Assembly: GCA_035550075.1 (NCBI GenBank) | Contig: DASZQG010000161.1 | Location: forward strand, 1 to 17,676 | DNA: 17,676 bases | Source of the DNA: AWTP1-13 sp035550075 | Lineage (GTDB): Bacteria > Pseudomonadota > Alphaproteobacteria > Rhizobiales > Hyphomicrobiaceae | Reading direction: 5' to 3' | Part shown: one piece after another, positions 1-8,407 of the stretch | How the letters are laid out: the number at the start of each line of letters is the position of its first letter | Numbering within the stretch: position 1 is the first letter of the stretch | Made by a program: the position numbers and the translations under genes | The notes under the pieces: model-generated | Databases searched by the model: none | Told to the model about the DNA's origin: nothing | The model's input: the letters and a program-made list of their open reading frames with translations, nothing else

Positions 1-1
1 G

Positions 2-673
2 GCTATCGGCGAGCTTGAGGCGATGTTCAAGCTCGCTCGTGCCGCTGAATTCGGCTCAAGGCGCATTCGGTTCGAGCCATCAGTCGTCCGCGGCCTGGAG
101 TACTACACCGGCCCCGTCTTCGAGGCCGAACTCACATTCGAGGTGAAGAACGAGGACGGCCAGACGGTGCGCTTCGGCTCGGTCGGCGGCGGCGGCCGCT
201 ACGACGGCCTCGTCGAACGCTTCCTCGGCCAGAAGGTCCCCGCCACCGGCTTCTCCATCGGCGTGTCGCGGCTGCAGGCCGCACTGGCCGCGCTCAAGAA
301 GGACAAGGCCACAGCCTCAGACGGCCCCGTCGTCGTGCTGGTGATGGAAAAGGACCGCCTCGCCTCCTACCAGAAGATGACGCAATCGCTGCGGCAAGCG
401 GGCATCCGCGCCGAGATGTACCTCGGCACCGCCGGCATGAAAGCGCAGATGAAATACGCCGACCGCCGCGGGAGCCCTTGCGTGGTGATCCAGGGCGGCG
501 ACGAGCGCGCCAAAGGCGAGGTGCAGATCAAGGACCTGATCGAGGGCGCCAAGGCCGCCGCCAGCATCAAGGACTCTAAGGAATGGCGCGAAGGCCGCCC
601 GGCGCAGGTGTCGGTGCCGGAACAAAACCTCGTCGCCGCCGTGCGCGACATCCTCGCGCGCCACAAGGGCTGA
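2..673 (+). CDS. hisS: Histidine-tRNA ligase (HisRS), C-terminal part, 5' end outside window
   Basis: Cytoplasmic class II aminoacyl-tRNA synthetase that attaches histidine to tRNA-His. The open frame runs in from before the window, so only the last 223 codons are present; the ATG at 23 is internal. The HisRS histidine-binding signatures are visible: RGLEYYTGPVFEAEL near 91-135, and GGGGRYDGL followed by GFSIGVSRL near 187-275 (class II motif 3). From about 325 to the stop comes the anticodon-binding alpha/beta domain (VVVLVMEKD, then GGDERAKGEVQIKDL). The RGLEYYTGPVFE wording is, as I remember it, typical of the divergent alphaproteobacterial HisRS branch rather than the E. coli type. hisZ follows 67 bp downstream on the same strand, with a GC-rich hairpin repeat in the gap. 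The family call is secure; the subtype is inference. Confidence 0.96.
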   Translation, partial: AIGELEAMFKLARAAEFGSRRIRFEPSVVRGLEYYTGPVFEAELTFEVKNEDGQTVRFGSVGGGGRYDGLVERFLGQKVPATGFSIGVSRLQAALAALKKDKATASDGPVVVLVMEKDRLASYQKMTQSLRQAGIRAEMYLGTAGMKAQMKYADRRGSPCVVIQGGDERAKGEVQIKDLIEGAKAAASIKDSKEWREGRPAQVSVPEQNLVAAVRDILARHKG

Positions 674-702
674 GTGCGATGCCAAGCGTGTCCGAATATT
701 CG

Positions 703-737
703 CTCTCCCCGCAAGCGGGGAGAGGGAGGGGGCGCAC
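703..737. repeat. GC-rich hairpin repeat between hisS and hisZ (copy 1)
   Basis: CTCTCCCCGC (703-712) and GCGGGGAGAG (715-724) form an almost loopless 10-bp palindrome, followed by a G-rich run and CACCCC. The 20 bases at 707-726 are identical to 16612-16631, so this is a partial copy of a dispersed intergenic repeat. There is no T tract after the hairpin, so I do not call it a terminator. Its purine-rich right flank (724-733) lies 7 bases before the hisZ ATG and is the only visible ribosome-binding sequence for that gene. Confidence 0.8.
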
Positions 738-740
738 CCC

Positions 741-1919
741 ATGACCGCTGAGACCGCGCAGCAATTCGAAGCCCTCGAAGCGCAGGCGCAGCGCCTGCTC
801 GGCGTCTTCACGCGCGCCGGCTACGAATATGTGGCACCCGCCATCATCCAGCCGGCGGGGCTGTTTCTCGACGTGATCGGCGAGGCTCTGCGCGCGCGCA
901 CCTACGTGTTCACCGACCCCGAGGGCGAGGAGTTGTGCCTGCGCCCCGATCTCACGGTGCCGACCTGCCGCCTGCACCTCGCGCGCCACGCGGACGGCGC
1001 CGCGCCCGCGCGCTATTGCTACAACGGACCCGCGTTCCGCTATCAGCCGGGCGGCAGCAACGGCGCGCATCCGCGCGAGTTCCGCCAGGCGGGAATCGAA
1101 TCCTTCGCCGCCGCCGACCGAGAGGCCGACGACACCGCCGTGCTGGCGCTGATCATCGAGGCGCTGCGCGAAGCGGGGCTCACCCAGTTCGGCATCCGCA
1201 TCGGCGACCTGTCGCTGTTCGCGGCGCTGCTCAATGCGCTGCCGATGCCCGAGCGCTGGCGCTGGCGGCTCAAGCATCACTTCTGGCGGCCCGAAGCGTT
1301 CCGCGCCGAGCTGCAGCGCCTCACCTCCGGCGGCGCCGGCCGTGCGCAAGGGCTGCCGCGGGAGCTGGTCGACCGCATCGACCCGGACGACCCCTCGAGC
1401 GCGGAGTCGCTCGTGGAGGCGCATCTGGCCGACGCCGGTTTAGAGTTGATCGGGACGCGCACGCTGGCCGAGATTGCCGGCCGCATCCGCGCCGAGGTCG
1501 CCGACACGCGCGAAACGCCGCTGCCGCAGGCCACCGCCCGGCTGATCGAGCGCTACATCGCCATTCGCACGCCGGCGAGGTCGGCGGCCGGCGAGATCGC
1601 CCGGCTCGCGCGCGAGCAGAGCCTCGACCTCTCCGCCGGCCTCGACAGCTTCCAGCGCCGGCTCTCGCTGCTCGACGGTGCCGGCATCGATACCGCCGGC
1701 CTGCAGTTCTCCGCCGAGTTCGGCCGCAACCTCGAATACTACACGGCGTTCGTGTTCGAGATCGCCACGCCGCGGCTCGGTGCTGCCAGCCCGATCGCCG
1801 GCGGAGGGCGCTACGACAGCCTGCTCACCGCGGCGGGCGCGCCGCGCCCGGTGCCCGCGGTCGGCTCCTCGATCCACACCGAGCGCCTGCTCGACGCCTT
1901 GAACGGAGGCGCGGCATGA
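741..1919 (+). CDS. hisZ: ATP phosphoribosyltransferase regulatory subunit HisZ
   Basis: HisZ is a catalytically inactive HisRS paralogue that assembles with short-form HisG into the ATP phosphoribosyltransferase, the first and feedback-controlled step of histidine synthesis. The 392-residue product has the usual length. It shows a class II synthetase core: TYVFTDPEGEELCLRPDLTVP near residues 53-73 (motif 2 region), RYCYNGPAFRYQ near 92-103, and the HisRS-like GRNLEYYTAFVFEIA and GGGRYDSLL toward the C-terminus. It lacks the anticodon-binding domain of HisS, as expected for HisZ. The ATG at 741 is preceded by a G-rich stretch that belongs to an intergenic repeat. The stop overlaps the hisG start as ATGA, so the two subunits are probably translationally coupled. 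Confidence 0.95.
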   Translation: MTAETAQQFEALEAQAQRLLGVFTRAGYEYVAPAIIQPAGLFLDVIGEALRARTYVFTDPEGEELCLRPDLTVPTCRLHLARHADGAAPARYCYNGPAFRYQPGGSNGAHPREFRQAGIESFAAADREADDTAVLALIIEALREAGLTQFGIRIGDLSLFAALLNALPMPERWRWRLKHHFWRPEAFRAELQRLTSGGAGRAQGLPRELVDRIDPDDPSSAESLVEAHLADAGLELIGTRTLAEIAGRIRAEVADTRETPLPQATARLIERYIAIRTPARSAAGEIARLAREQSLDLSAGLDSFQRRLSLLDGAGIDTAGLQFSAEFGRNLEYYTAFVFEIATPRLGAASPIAGGGRYDSLLTAAGAPRPVPAVGSSIHTERLLDALNGGAA

Positions 1920-2656
1920 ACGGCAAGCTCGTGCTCGCGCTGCCCTCCAAAGGCAGGCTGATGGAGCAATGCAACGCGGCGCTGGCGAACGCCGGCCTCA
2001 CGGTGACGCGCACCGGGCCGCAGCGCGGCTACCAGGGCGAGCTATCCGGCTTCCCGGACGTGGAGGTCAATTTCGTCTCCTCCTCCGAGATCGCGCAGTT
2101 CCTGAAAAGCGGCAGCGCGCATCTCGGCATCACCGGCGAGGACCTGATCCGCGAGACCATCCCAGATGCGGACGCGCGCGTTGCCTTCCTGCAGCGCTGC
2201 GGCTTCGGCCGCGCCGACGTGGTGGTGGCGGTGCCGGCCTGCTGGATCGACGTGCGGCGCATGTCGGACCTGGAGGAAATGTCACTCGCCTATCGCCGCG
2301 TGCACGGCCGGCAAGTGCGCGTGGCTACCAAGTACATGAACCTGACCCGGCGCTTCTTCGCGCAGCGCGGGGTGACGGGCTACCGCATCGTCGAAAGCCT
2401 CGGCGCCACCGAAGGCGCGCCCGCCGCGGGCCTGGCCGACCTCATCGTCGACATCACCACCACCGGCGCCACCCTCAAGGCCAATGCATTGAAAGTGCTT
2501 GAGGATGGGCTGATCCTGCGGTCGGAGGCGAACCTCGTCTCCTCCAATGCCGCGCCCTGGACGCCCGCACTGCACGCCATCGAGCGCGACATCGCGGCCC
2601 GCCTGGGCCGCGGGGGCAGCGACAGCGGCCAAAATGCTTCCACCCGGCCGCGATAA
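1916..2656 (+). CDS. hisG: ATP phosphoribosyltransferase catalytic subunit, short form HisG
   Basis: Condenses ATP with phosphoribosyl pyrophosphate to phosphoribosyl-ATP, committing flux to histidine. The product has 246 residues, matching the short HisG-S form, which lacks the C-terminal regulatory domain and depends on HisZ. Visible signatures are the N-terminal LALPSKGRLMEQ (7-18), LGITGEDLIRE near 73-83, and the PRPP-binding stretch ADLIVDITTTGATLKANAL near 176-194. The start is ATG 1916, overlapping the hisZ stop by 4 bp. A longer reading of this frame back to 935 is out of frame with hisZ and is a shadow. The C-terminal tail after about residue 232 is polar and probably disordered. No terminator is visible after the TAA at 2654. 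Confidence 0.97.
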   Translation: MNGKLVLALPSKGRLMEQCNAALANAGLTVTRTGPQRGYQGELSGFPDVEVNFVSSSEIAQFLKSGSAHLGITGEDLIRETIPDADARVAFLQRCGFGRADVVVAVPACWIDVRRMSDLEEMSLAYRRVHGRQVRVATKYMNLTRRFFAQRGVTGYRIVESLGATEGAPAAGLADLIVDITTTGATLKANALKVLEDGLILRSEANLVSSNAAPWTPALHAIERDIAARLGRGGSDSGQNASTRPR

Positions 2657-2728
2657 GCGCCAGTCTCACATCCAGCGGGCGGATTGAAAACGAACGGGAC
2701 AGCAAACGCTGGGTACGACGAGGACACC

Positions 2729-3025
2729 ATGCCGACCATGCGCCTGCGCTCCAGTCTCGCCATGCCGTTGGCCGCCGCTGCCTACACTGCAGCGGCGCTG
2801 CTCGCCCCCGCGCGCCCGCAGGCACAGGCCTCCGCCTGCAACTGGTACGCCGATATGGCCCTGAAGCAGCAGCAGCGCAACGAGCAGGGCAACTGCGGGC
2901 TCAACGGGCCGGAGTGGAACCGCAACCGCAACGCGCATTTCACCTGGTGCCTGACGCAACCGCCGCAGCGATGGAAAGCCGAGGCGCGCAAGCGCGAGCA
3001 TCTGCTGGCCGCCTGCAAGCACTGA
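2729..3025 (+). CDS. Small exported protein with four cysteines, unknown function
   Basis: A 98-residue protein of no family I can name. The chosen ATG at 2729 is preceded by GAGG (2720-2723) at 5-base spacing; the frame is open from a TTG at 2684, but that gives 15 unlikely extra residues. Residues 1 to about 34 form a Sec-type signal peptide: MPTMRLRSS, a hydrophobic Ala/Leu core, then PQAQA before the likely cut. The mature part, about 64 residues, is basic, rich in Gln, Asn and Trp, and has exactly four Cys (in SACNWY, GNCGLN, TWCLTQ, AACKH), enough for two disulfides in the periplasm. It follows hisG by 72 bp on the same strand and could be co-transcribed, though a histidine role is not implied. 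That it is a real gene rests on the ribosome site, signal peptide and cysteine pattern. Confidence 0.65.
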   Translation: MPTMRLRSSLAMPLAAAAYTAAALLAPARPQAQASACNWYADMALKQQQRNEQGNCGLNGPEWNRNRNAHFTWCLTQPPQRWKAEARKREHLLAACKH

Positions 3026-3028
3026 CGG

Positions 3029-3074
3029 CGGCCGCGACCCGCGGGCTGACCCGGCGCGGCCGGTGCCTTGCACC
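3029..3074. terminator. Possible bidirectional stem-loop between convergent genes
   Basis: CGGCCGCG (3029-3036) pairs with CGCGGCCG (3055-3062), and GGTGC/GCACC (3062-3074) can form a second small hairpin. The region lies in the 106-bp gap between two convergent genes, where a terminator would be expected, but no T tract follows on either strand. Weak call. Confidence 0.25.
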
Positions 3075-3131
3075 GTGACTCAACGGAGAGGTTGGTCTGC
3101 CTCCATCCGCGCCGAACCCGGCGGCCGCAGC

Positions 3132-4205
3132 TCACGCCACGACGCGCACCTCGCCCGGCCGCAGGGCCGCGAACCGCGCCTCGGGCAGCCCGCGCGCGGA
3201 ACGCGCCGCCGCGAGGTCGATCATCGGCTGCTCGATCGGCTCGTTGGTCAGGTGAAACGTGCCCCAGTGGTGGCCGAGCGCCGCCGCCGCGCCGCACAGT
3301 TCCAGCGCCGCCACGGCTTCTTGCGGATTCATATGGGTGTTGCGCATGAACCAGCGCGGCTCGTAGCCGCCGATCGGCAGCAGCGCCAGCGCGAGGCCAG
3401 GATGCCGCGCGCGCACCCGCTTGAAGGTGGCGCCGTCGCCGAACGCGCTGTCGCCGACGCAATAGATCGCGCGATCGCCGGCGCGCACGACAAAGCTCGC
3501 CCACAGCGCGTGCATGCGGTCGGTCGTGCCACGCGCCGACCAATGCTGCGTGGGCTCGGCGTGCACGCTCAGCCCGGAGCCGAGGTCGGCGACATCACCC
3601 CAGTCGACGGCGTCCGCCTGCAGGCCGTCCACGGCGCCCTTCAGGATGGTGTCGTTGCCGAGCGGCGTGACGATGCGCGGGCGAAACCGCTGCCACAGCC
3701 GACCGATCGTTTCGGTGTCCATGTGGTCATAGTGGTTGTGCGTGACCAGCACGGCATCGATCTTCGGCAGATCGTCGAAGGCGATTGCCGGCGCGTTCAC
3801 GCGCTTGGGGCCCGCAAATGACACCGGGCTCGCACGCTCGGACCACACCGGATCGACCAGCAGGTTCAACCCGCGCGACTGCAGCAGAAAGCTGGCGTGC
3901 CCCACGTAGGCCACGCGCACGCCTTCGCCCTCGAAACGCGGCGGCGGCCTGTCGGCCGGAAGCGGGCTTGCAAAACGCGCCGGCCAGGCGGCGCCGCGGT
4001 CGGTGAGCAGCCAGCGCAGCAGCGCCAGGCGCCCGCGCGGACCGTTTCCGCCGGGGTTGAAAAAGCGCGTGCCGTCGAAGTGATCCGAGATTGGACCTTG
4101 GTAGTAAGCATTGGCACGGCGCGGTGCGGTCATGACCCACCCTGCGGCCACGGCGGCGGCCGAAAAACCTCCCAACATCTGAATCATGCGGCGCCGGCTG
4201 GGCAC
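3132..4205 (-). CDS. Tat-exported metallo-beta-lactamase-fold hydrolase (NAPE-PLD/UlaG-like, COG2220 type)
   Basis: Predicted zinc-dependent hydrolase of the metallo-beta-lactamase superfamily; the substrate is unknown. I chose the GTG at 4205, giving 357 residues. The purine run GGGGGGGA lies just upstream of it, and the product then begins MPSRRRMIQMLGGFSAAA, a twin-arginine signal peptide ending at RRANA about residue 33. Metal ligands are in THNHYDHMD (His156, His158, Asp160, His161). The C-terminal half has LLPIGGYEPRWFM, NTHMNPQEAV and LGHHWGTFHLTNEP, which resemble the NAPE-hydrolysing phospholipase D-like branch. A longer frame back to a GTG at 4295 would bury the signal peptide and is unlikely. 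The gene is divergent from the GNAT-like gene across an AT-richer 126-bp gap. Family call strong, substrate open, Tat export inferred from the motif. Confidence 0.88.
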   Translation of the reverse strand: MPSRRRMIQMLGGFSAAAVAAGWVMTAPRRANAYYQGPISDHFDGTRFFNPGGNGPRGRLALLRWLLTDRGAAWPARFASPLPADRPPPRFEGEGVRVAYVGHASFLLQSRGLNLLVDPVWSERASPVSFAGPKRVNAPAIAFDDLPKIDAVLVTHNHYDHMDTETIGRLWQRFRPRIVTPLGNDTILKGAVDGLQADAVDWGDVADLGSGLSVHAEPTQHWSARGTTDRMHALWASFVVRAGDRAIYCVGDSAFGDGATFKRVRARHPGLALALLPIGGYEPRWFMRNTHMNPQEAVAALELCGAAAALGHHWGTFHLTNEPIEQPMIDLAAARSARGLPEARFAALRPGEVRVVA

Positions 4206-4269
4206 AAATCCCCCCCACAACTCTCGGTTCTTAAAAGTTAATTTCGTTGTACCTGCCCCTACAAGAACA

Positions 4270-4298
4270 TTGTTTTCGATTAACCACCGAGGCACAAT
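4270..4298 (+). promoter_or_regulatory. Possible sigma70-type promoter for the GNAT-like gene
   Basis: TTGTTT at 4270-4275 and CACAAT at 4293-4298 are separated by 17 bases in the unusually AT-rich divergent gap 4206-4331. Matches to consensus are 3/6 and 4/6, so this is only a candidate. The downstream ATG at 4332 has its own ribosome site, GGGGGA at 4320-4325. Confidence 0.3.
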
Positions 4299-4331
4299 GG
4301 AAACGCTTTTTTAACCATCGGGGGATGTAGC

Positions 4332-5171
4332 ATGACCGTTATTGCGGCACAGAAGAGTTCTTCTCAAGCTGCGAGTACCCCACAAACCCAGCCAAATCCT
4401 CGTCCAGCCACGCCCGGCGGCCTGCTCACCGGCCTGACCGTCGAACACGGGCCTCGCGACCTGCTAGGCCGCTTCTTCCTGCAGGCCGACACGGCCGCTC
4501 GCGAACGCGGCGTCTATCTTTCCTTTGGCACTTTCGAGGAGCTTGTCGAGGCCAACGCGCAGAACACCTCGAGCTGGCATCCGCTGATCCCGCTGTTCAA
4601 TCCGAAGAACGGCGGATTCTCAGACGACAACGCATTCTGCATTCTCGGCCGCAACGCCCAGGGCGAGATCGTCGCCACGCAGGCCGCGCGCCTCTATGAC
4701 TGGCGCAACACCTCCTTCCACGAGGAGGCCAAGAGCCTGCGCCTGTTCTACCAGGATCCCGCGCAAATGAAGCAGCCCACCGAGCGCTGCGAAATCACGG
4801 CAGAATCCACGAAATTCGTCTCCGGCAAGGTGTGCTTCTCCGGCGGTGGCTGGTATCGGCGCGATTTCCGCAAGCGGGAACTCTCGACCATCCTGCCCCG
4901 CATCTCGCGCGCGCTCGCCTTCACGCGCTGGAACTCCGACTACACCATCAGCATCATGGCGGAGAAGGTGATCGCCGGCGGCATGGCGGAGCGCTGCGGC
5001 TACACCAACGTCGACTGGGACCTGAACCTCTACGATTCGCCGGTCGGAACCGTGCGCTGCGCCTTCGTGTGGATGGAGCGCCAGCAGCTCCTCAACGATC
5101 TGCGCGCGTTCTCAGCCAGCCTCGCCAGCGGCGCGGAGGTTGATGCCCGTGTCGATGAGCGACGCGCCTAG
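4332..5171 (+). CDS. Uncharacterised GNAT-like protein with disordered N-terminus
   Basis: A 279-residue soluble protein I cannot name. The ATG is preceded by GGGGGA with 6-base spacing. Residues 1-30 are rich in Ser, Gln, Thr and Pro and look disordered. The rest reads as a globular domain. Around residues 166-215, the stretch with RRDFRKRELSTILPRISRALA followed by AEKVIAGGMAERCGYTN resembles the acyl-CoA binding loop and following helix of GNAT-type acyltransferases (basic R-x-x-x-R/K-x-x-L, then a helix, then G-x-x-x-R-x-G-Y). That similarity is read by eye and is weak. A stretch with HPLIPLFNPKNGGFSDDNAFCILGR (about 82-106) has no assignment. There is no signal peptide or membrane segment. 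Its last 60 bp overlap, tail to tail, the last 60 bp of the PAS-like gene on the other strand. Alternatives include an acyl-homoserine-lactone or N-acyl amino acid synthase-like fold. Confidence 0.72.
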   Translation: MTVIAAQKSSSQAASTPQTQPNPRPATPGGLLTGLTVEHGPRDLLGRFFLQADTAARERGVYLSFGTFEELVEANAQNTSSWHPLIPLFNPKNGGFSDDNAFCILGRNAQGEIVATQAARLYDWRNTSFHEEAKSLRLFYQDPAQMKQPTERCEITAESTKFVSGKVCFSGGGWYRRDFRKRELSTILPRISRALAFTRWNSDYTISIMAEKVIAGGMAERCGYTNVDWDLNLYDSPVGTVRCAFVWMERQQLLNDLRAFSASLASGAEVDARVDERRA

Positions 5172-5975
5172 CAGGCACGGCTTGCCCGAAGGCATCTGCA
5201 TCGGCACGATCAGCCGCGTGTAGCGCACCCGCGAGCGGCCGAGCCGCGGCGTGCAGATGATGGCGTCGACGTCTTCCAGGCGCGGCGCCTTGTCGTGCGT
5301 CGTGTGGCGGTAGGCTTCGGCCACCCAGCGGCCATAGTAGTAGTCGGGCTGGTCCTCGACGCGCAGCCCGCTGGAGCGCGACAGCCACGCATCGTCGTAG
5401 GACAGGAAGCCGGGGCCAACCTCCTCCAGGAACACGTCCGACGTCGTCCGCCCGGTGTGCACCAGCACGTAGCGGCCATGCAGGCCCTCGTTCAGCAGCC
5501 GGCCGACGCGGTCGTAGCGGATCGCGCCCTGCGACTGCCGCCACAGCTTGAACAGCTCCTGCAGCGGGTTGTTGGGATCCACGCTCTCGATGCTTTTCGC
5601 CTGGCGCACGAAGTCGTGCGAGCGGGCGTCGTGCGACGCCGGCATCAGGTGCAGGAGCTGGCGCAGAATGCCGTCCTGGGCACCGTAGAATTCATGCTGC
5701 CAGCCCTGCTCCAGGCGCGACAGCACCACGCGCTCGGGCTTCTTGTCGGCGAGGTAGTAGCAGAGCGCGCTGAACGCGATGGGCGACATCACCTTGGGGC
5801 GCAGACGGACACGGATTGTGCCGTTCGCCTCTTCGCTCGCCCACACGTAGCCGAGATTCTTGACGACGTAGTTCGACAGCTCCTCGCCCGCGATCGAAGC
5901 GTGGAGCAAATCCGCGAGCCTGCGGGACCCTGCATCCCACCGCTCGCCCTGGTCATCGAACACAAACGCGGGCAT
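5112..5975 (-). CDS. Uncharacterised protein with PAS-like C-terminal region
   Basis: A 287-residue soluble protein of unknown role, counted from the ATG at 5975. A GTG three codons upstream (5984) is an equally possible start; neither has a clear ribosome site, though AGGG precedes the ATG closely. Residues about 1-90 contain VVKNLGYVWASEEANGTIRVRLRP and a PIAFSALCYYLADKKPERVVLSRLE segment. From about 150 on, LLNEGLHGRYVLVHTGRTTSDVFLEEVG, an acidic linker, then RVRYTRLIVPMQM and CLLGASLID read like the beta-rich layout of alphaproteobacterial PAS_5-type domains that accompany signalling proteins. That assignment is inference. The opposite strand is also open here, but its His/Arg/Gln-heavy composition marks it as a shadow. 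The last 60 bp overlap antisense with the GNAT-like gene. Confidence 0.7.
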   Translation of the reverse strand: MPAFVFDDQGERWDAGSRRLADLLHASIAGEELSNYVVKNLGYVWASEEANGTIRVRLRPKVMSPIAFSALCYYLADKKPERVVLSRLEQGWQHEFYGAQDGILRQLLHLMPASHDARSHDFVRQAKSIESVDPNNPLQELFKLWRQSQGAIRYDRVGRLLNEGLHGRYVLVHTGRTTSDVFLEEVGPGFLSYDDAWLSRSSGLRVEDQPDYYYGRWVAEAYRHTTHDKAPRLEDVDAIICTPRLGRSRVRYTRLIVPMQMPSGKPCLLGASLIDTGINLRAAGEAG

Positions 5976-6040
5976 ACCCTGCACCCGACTCTGCGGGACC
6001 AGCGACGGTCCCTATGACGCCAACCTTCACCGCGGCTTTG

Positions 6041-6099
6041 TGTTCCTCTGAAAGGGAACATCGGCCGCCCTGTTACAGCCTGCCCAAAGTAACGGGCAG
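6041..6099. promoter_or_regulatory. Two short inverted repeats upstream of the PAS-like gene
   Basis: TGTTCC (6041-6046) pairs with GGAACA (6055-6060), and CTGCCC (6080-6085) with GGGCAG (6094-6099); each is a 6-bp arm pair around an 8-base centre. They lie 66-124 bp upstream of the PAS-like ATG in a 234-bp gene-free stretch (5976-6209). They could be operators or short RNA hairpins. I recognise no regulator signature. Nothing else in this stretch looks coding. Confidence 0.35.
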
Positions 6100-6208
6100 C
6101 TCATTAATTTTCCGTGCGAATGCGATGAGTTGCCACCGCCACGACAGCCACTGTTGCCCTCACCGCTGCCCGCGAACGCCGCGACCTTTACCGAATATTA
6201 GACATAAG

Positions 6209-6240
6209 AAAAGCTGCCCCGGATAAACCGGAGCAGCTTT
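6209..6240 (-). terminator. Intrinsic terminator of the groES-groEL operon
   Basis: On the minus strand, AAAGCTGC-T-CCGG pairs with CCGG-G-GCAGCTTT around a 5-base loop (6210-6240), followed by the T-rich TTCTTATGTC. The stem of 12 Watson-Crick pairs plus one T-G pair begins 31 bp after the groEL stop, in the right orientation. Confidence 0.85.
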
Positions 6241-6271
6241 CCCCATTGCAACGCTTTTGGGAAGGGCGGAG

Positions 6272-7912
<1,641 letters not shown>

Positions 7913-8018
7913 GGTGCGTTTACTCCTGCAACCGGTTGTGGCCTCGAAATTCAGCGGGGGGGAAAACGATCGGCAGCTTGCCGCGCGGCCCCGCCTGCCG
8001 CGCTCAGCGCCCGGGGTC

Positions 8019-8309
8019 CTACTTCTCGAGGACCCCCATCACGTCACTCTCCTTCATGATCAGCAGCTCTTGCCCGTCGATCTTGACCTCGGTGCCGGAC
8101 CACTTGCCGAACAGCACCTTGTCCTTGGGCTTCAGCTCGAGGGGGATGATCTTGCCGCTCTCATCGCGGGCACCCGGGCCGACGGCGACGATCTCGCCCT
8201 GCTGGGGCTTCTCGGCCGCCGTGTCGGGGATAATGATCCCGCCGGCCGACTTGGTCTCCTGCTCGACGCGCTTCACGACCACACGGTCGTGCAAGGGGCG
8301 AAATTTCAT
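8019..8309 (-). CDS. groES: Co-chaperonin GroES (Hsp10)
   Basis: The 96-residue subunit of the heptameric lid that closes the GroEL cage. The full family pattern is present: KFRPLHDRVVVKR at the N-terminus, the mobile-loop region TKSAGGIIIPDTAAEKPQ (about 17-35, containing the GGIII GroEL-binding segment), the GEIVAVGPG turn, KVLFGKWSGTEVKIDG, and the C-terminal ESDVMGVLEK. The ATG is preceded by CAGGAGAG. It is the first gene of the operon; the leader upstream carries the CIRCE operator, so it should be repressed by HrcA and induced by heat. Confidence 0.98.
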   Translation of the reverse strand: MKFRPLHDRVVVKRVEQETKSAGGIIIPDTAAEKPQQGEIVAVGPGARDESGKIIPLELKPKDKVLFGKWSGTEVKIDGQELLIMKESDVMGVLEK

Positions 8310-8369
8310 GCAGAAACTCTCCTGATTCCAGAGGCTTATCTTGATCTTGGGTGGATCGCTGGACGGCTG

Positions 8370-8396
8370 TTAGCACTTCTGAACGGAGAGTGCCAA
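8370..8396 (-). promoter_or_regulatory. CIRCE operator (HrcA binding site) of groESL
   Basis: Read on the plus strand, TTAGCACTT (8370-8378), nine bases, GAGTGCCAA (8388-8396). The CIRCE consensus is TTAGCACTC-N9-GAGTGCTAA, so each arm departs by one base. It lies 12 bp downstream of the -10 box, covering the expected transcription start, and 61 bp before the groES ATG, as for HrcA-repressed groE operons. Confidence 0.92.
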
Positions 8397-8407
8397 CGCG
8401 CGAGGTT

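Noticed and set aside
935..1915. Upstream extension of the hisG frame through hisZ
   Set aside because: The extension is Arg/Ala-rich and out of frame with hisZ; HisG begins at ATG 1916 with the conserved LALPSKGRL.
2684..2728. TTG at 2684 as start of the small exported protein, or TTGAAA there as a -35 box
   Set aside because: The TTG start has no ribosome site and displaces the signal peptide; no -10 box lies 16-18 bases after TTGAAA.
3063..3821. A 252-codon plus-strand frame opposite the hydrolase gene
   Set aside because: Arg/His/Gln-rich shadow with no motif; the minus strand carries zinc-ligand motifs.
5295..6017. A 240-codon plus-strand frame opposite the PAS-like gene
   Set aside because: Typical antisense composition, and no ribosome site. 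The minus-strand protein has a normal globular composition.
6014..6226. A 70-codon frame in the gap upstream of the PAS-like gene
   Set aside because: Cys/His/Pro-rich translation without pattern, no ribosome site, and it runs through two inverted repeats and into the groEL terminator.
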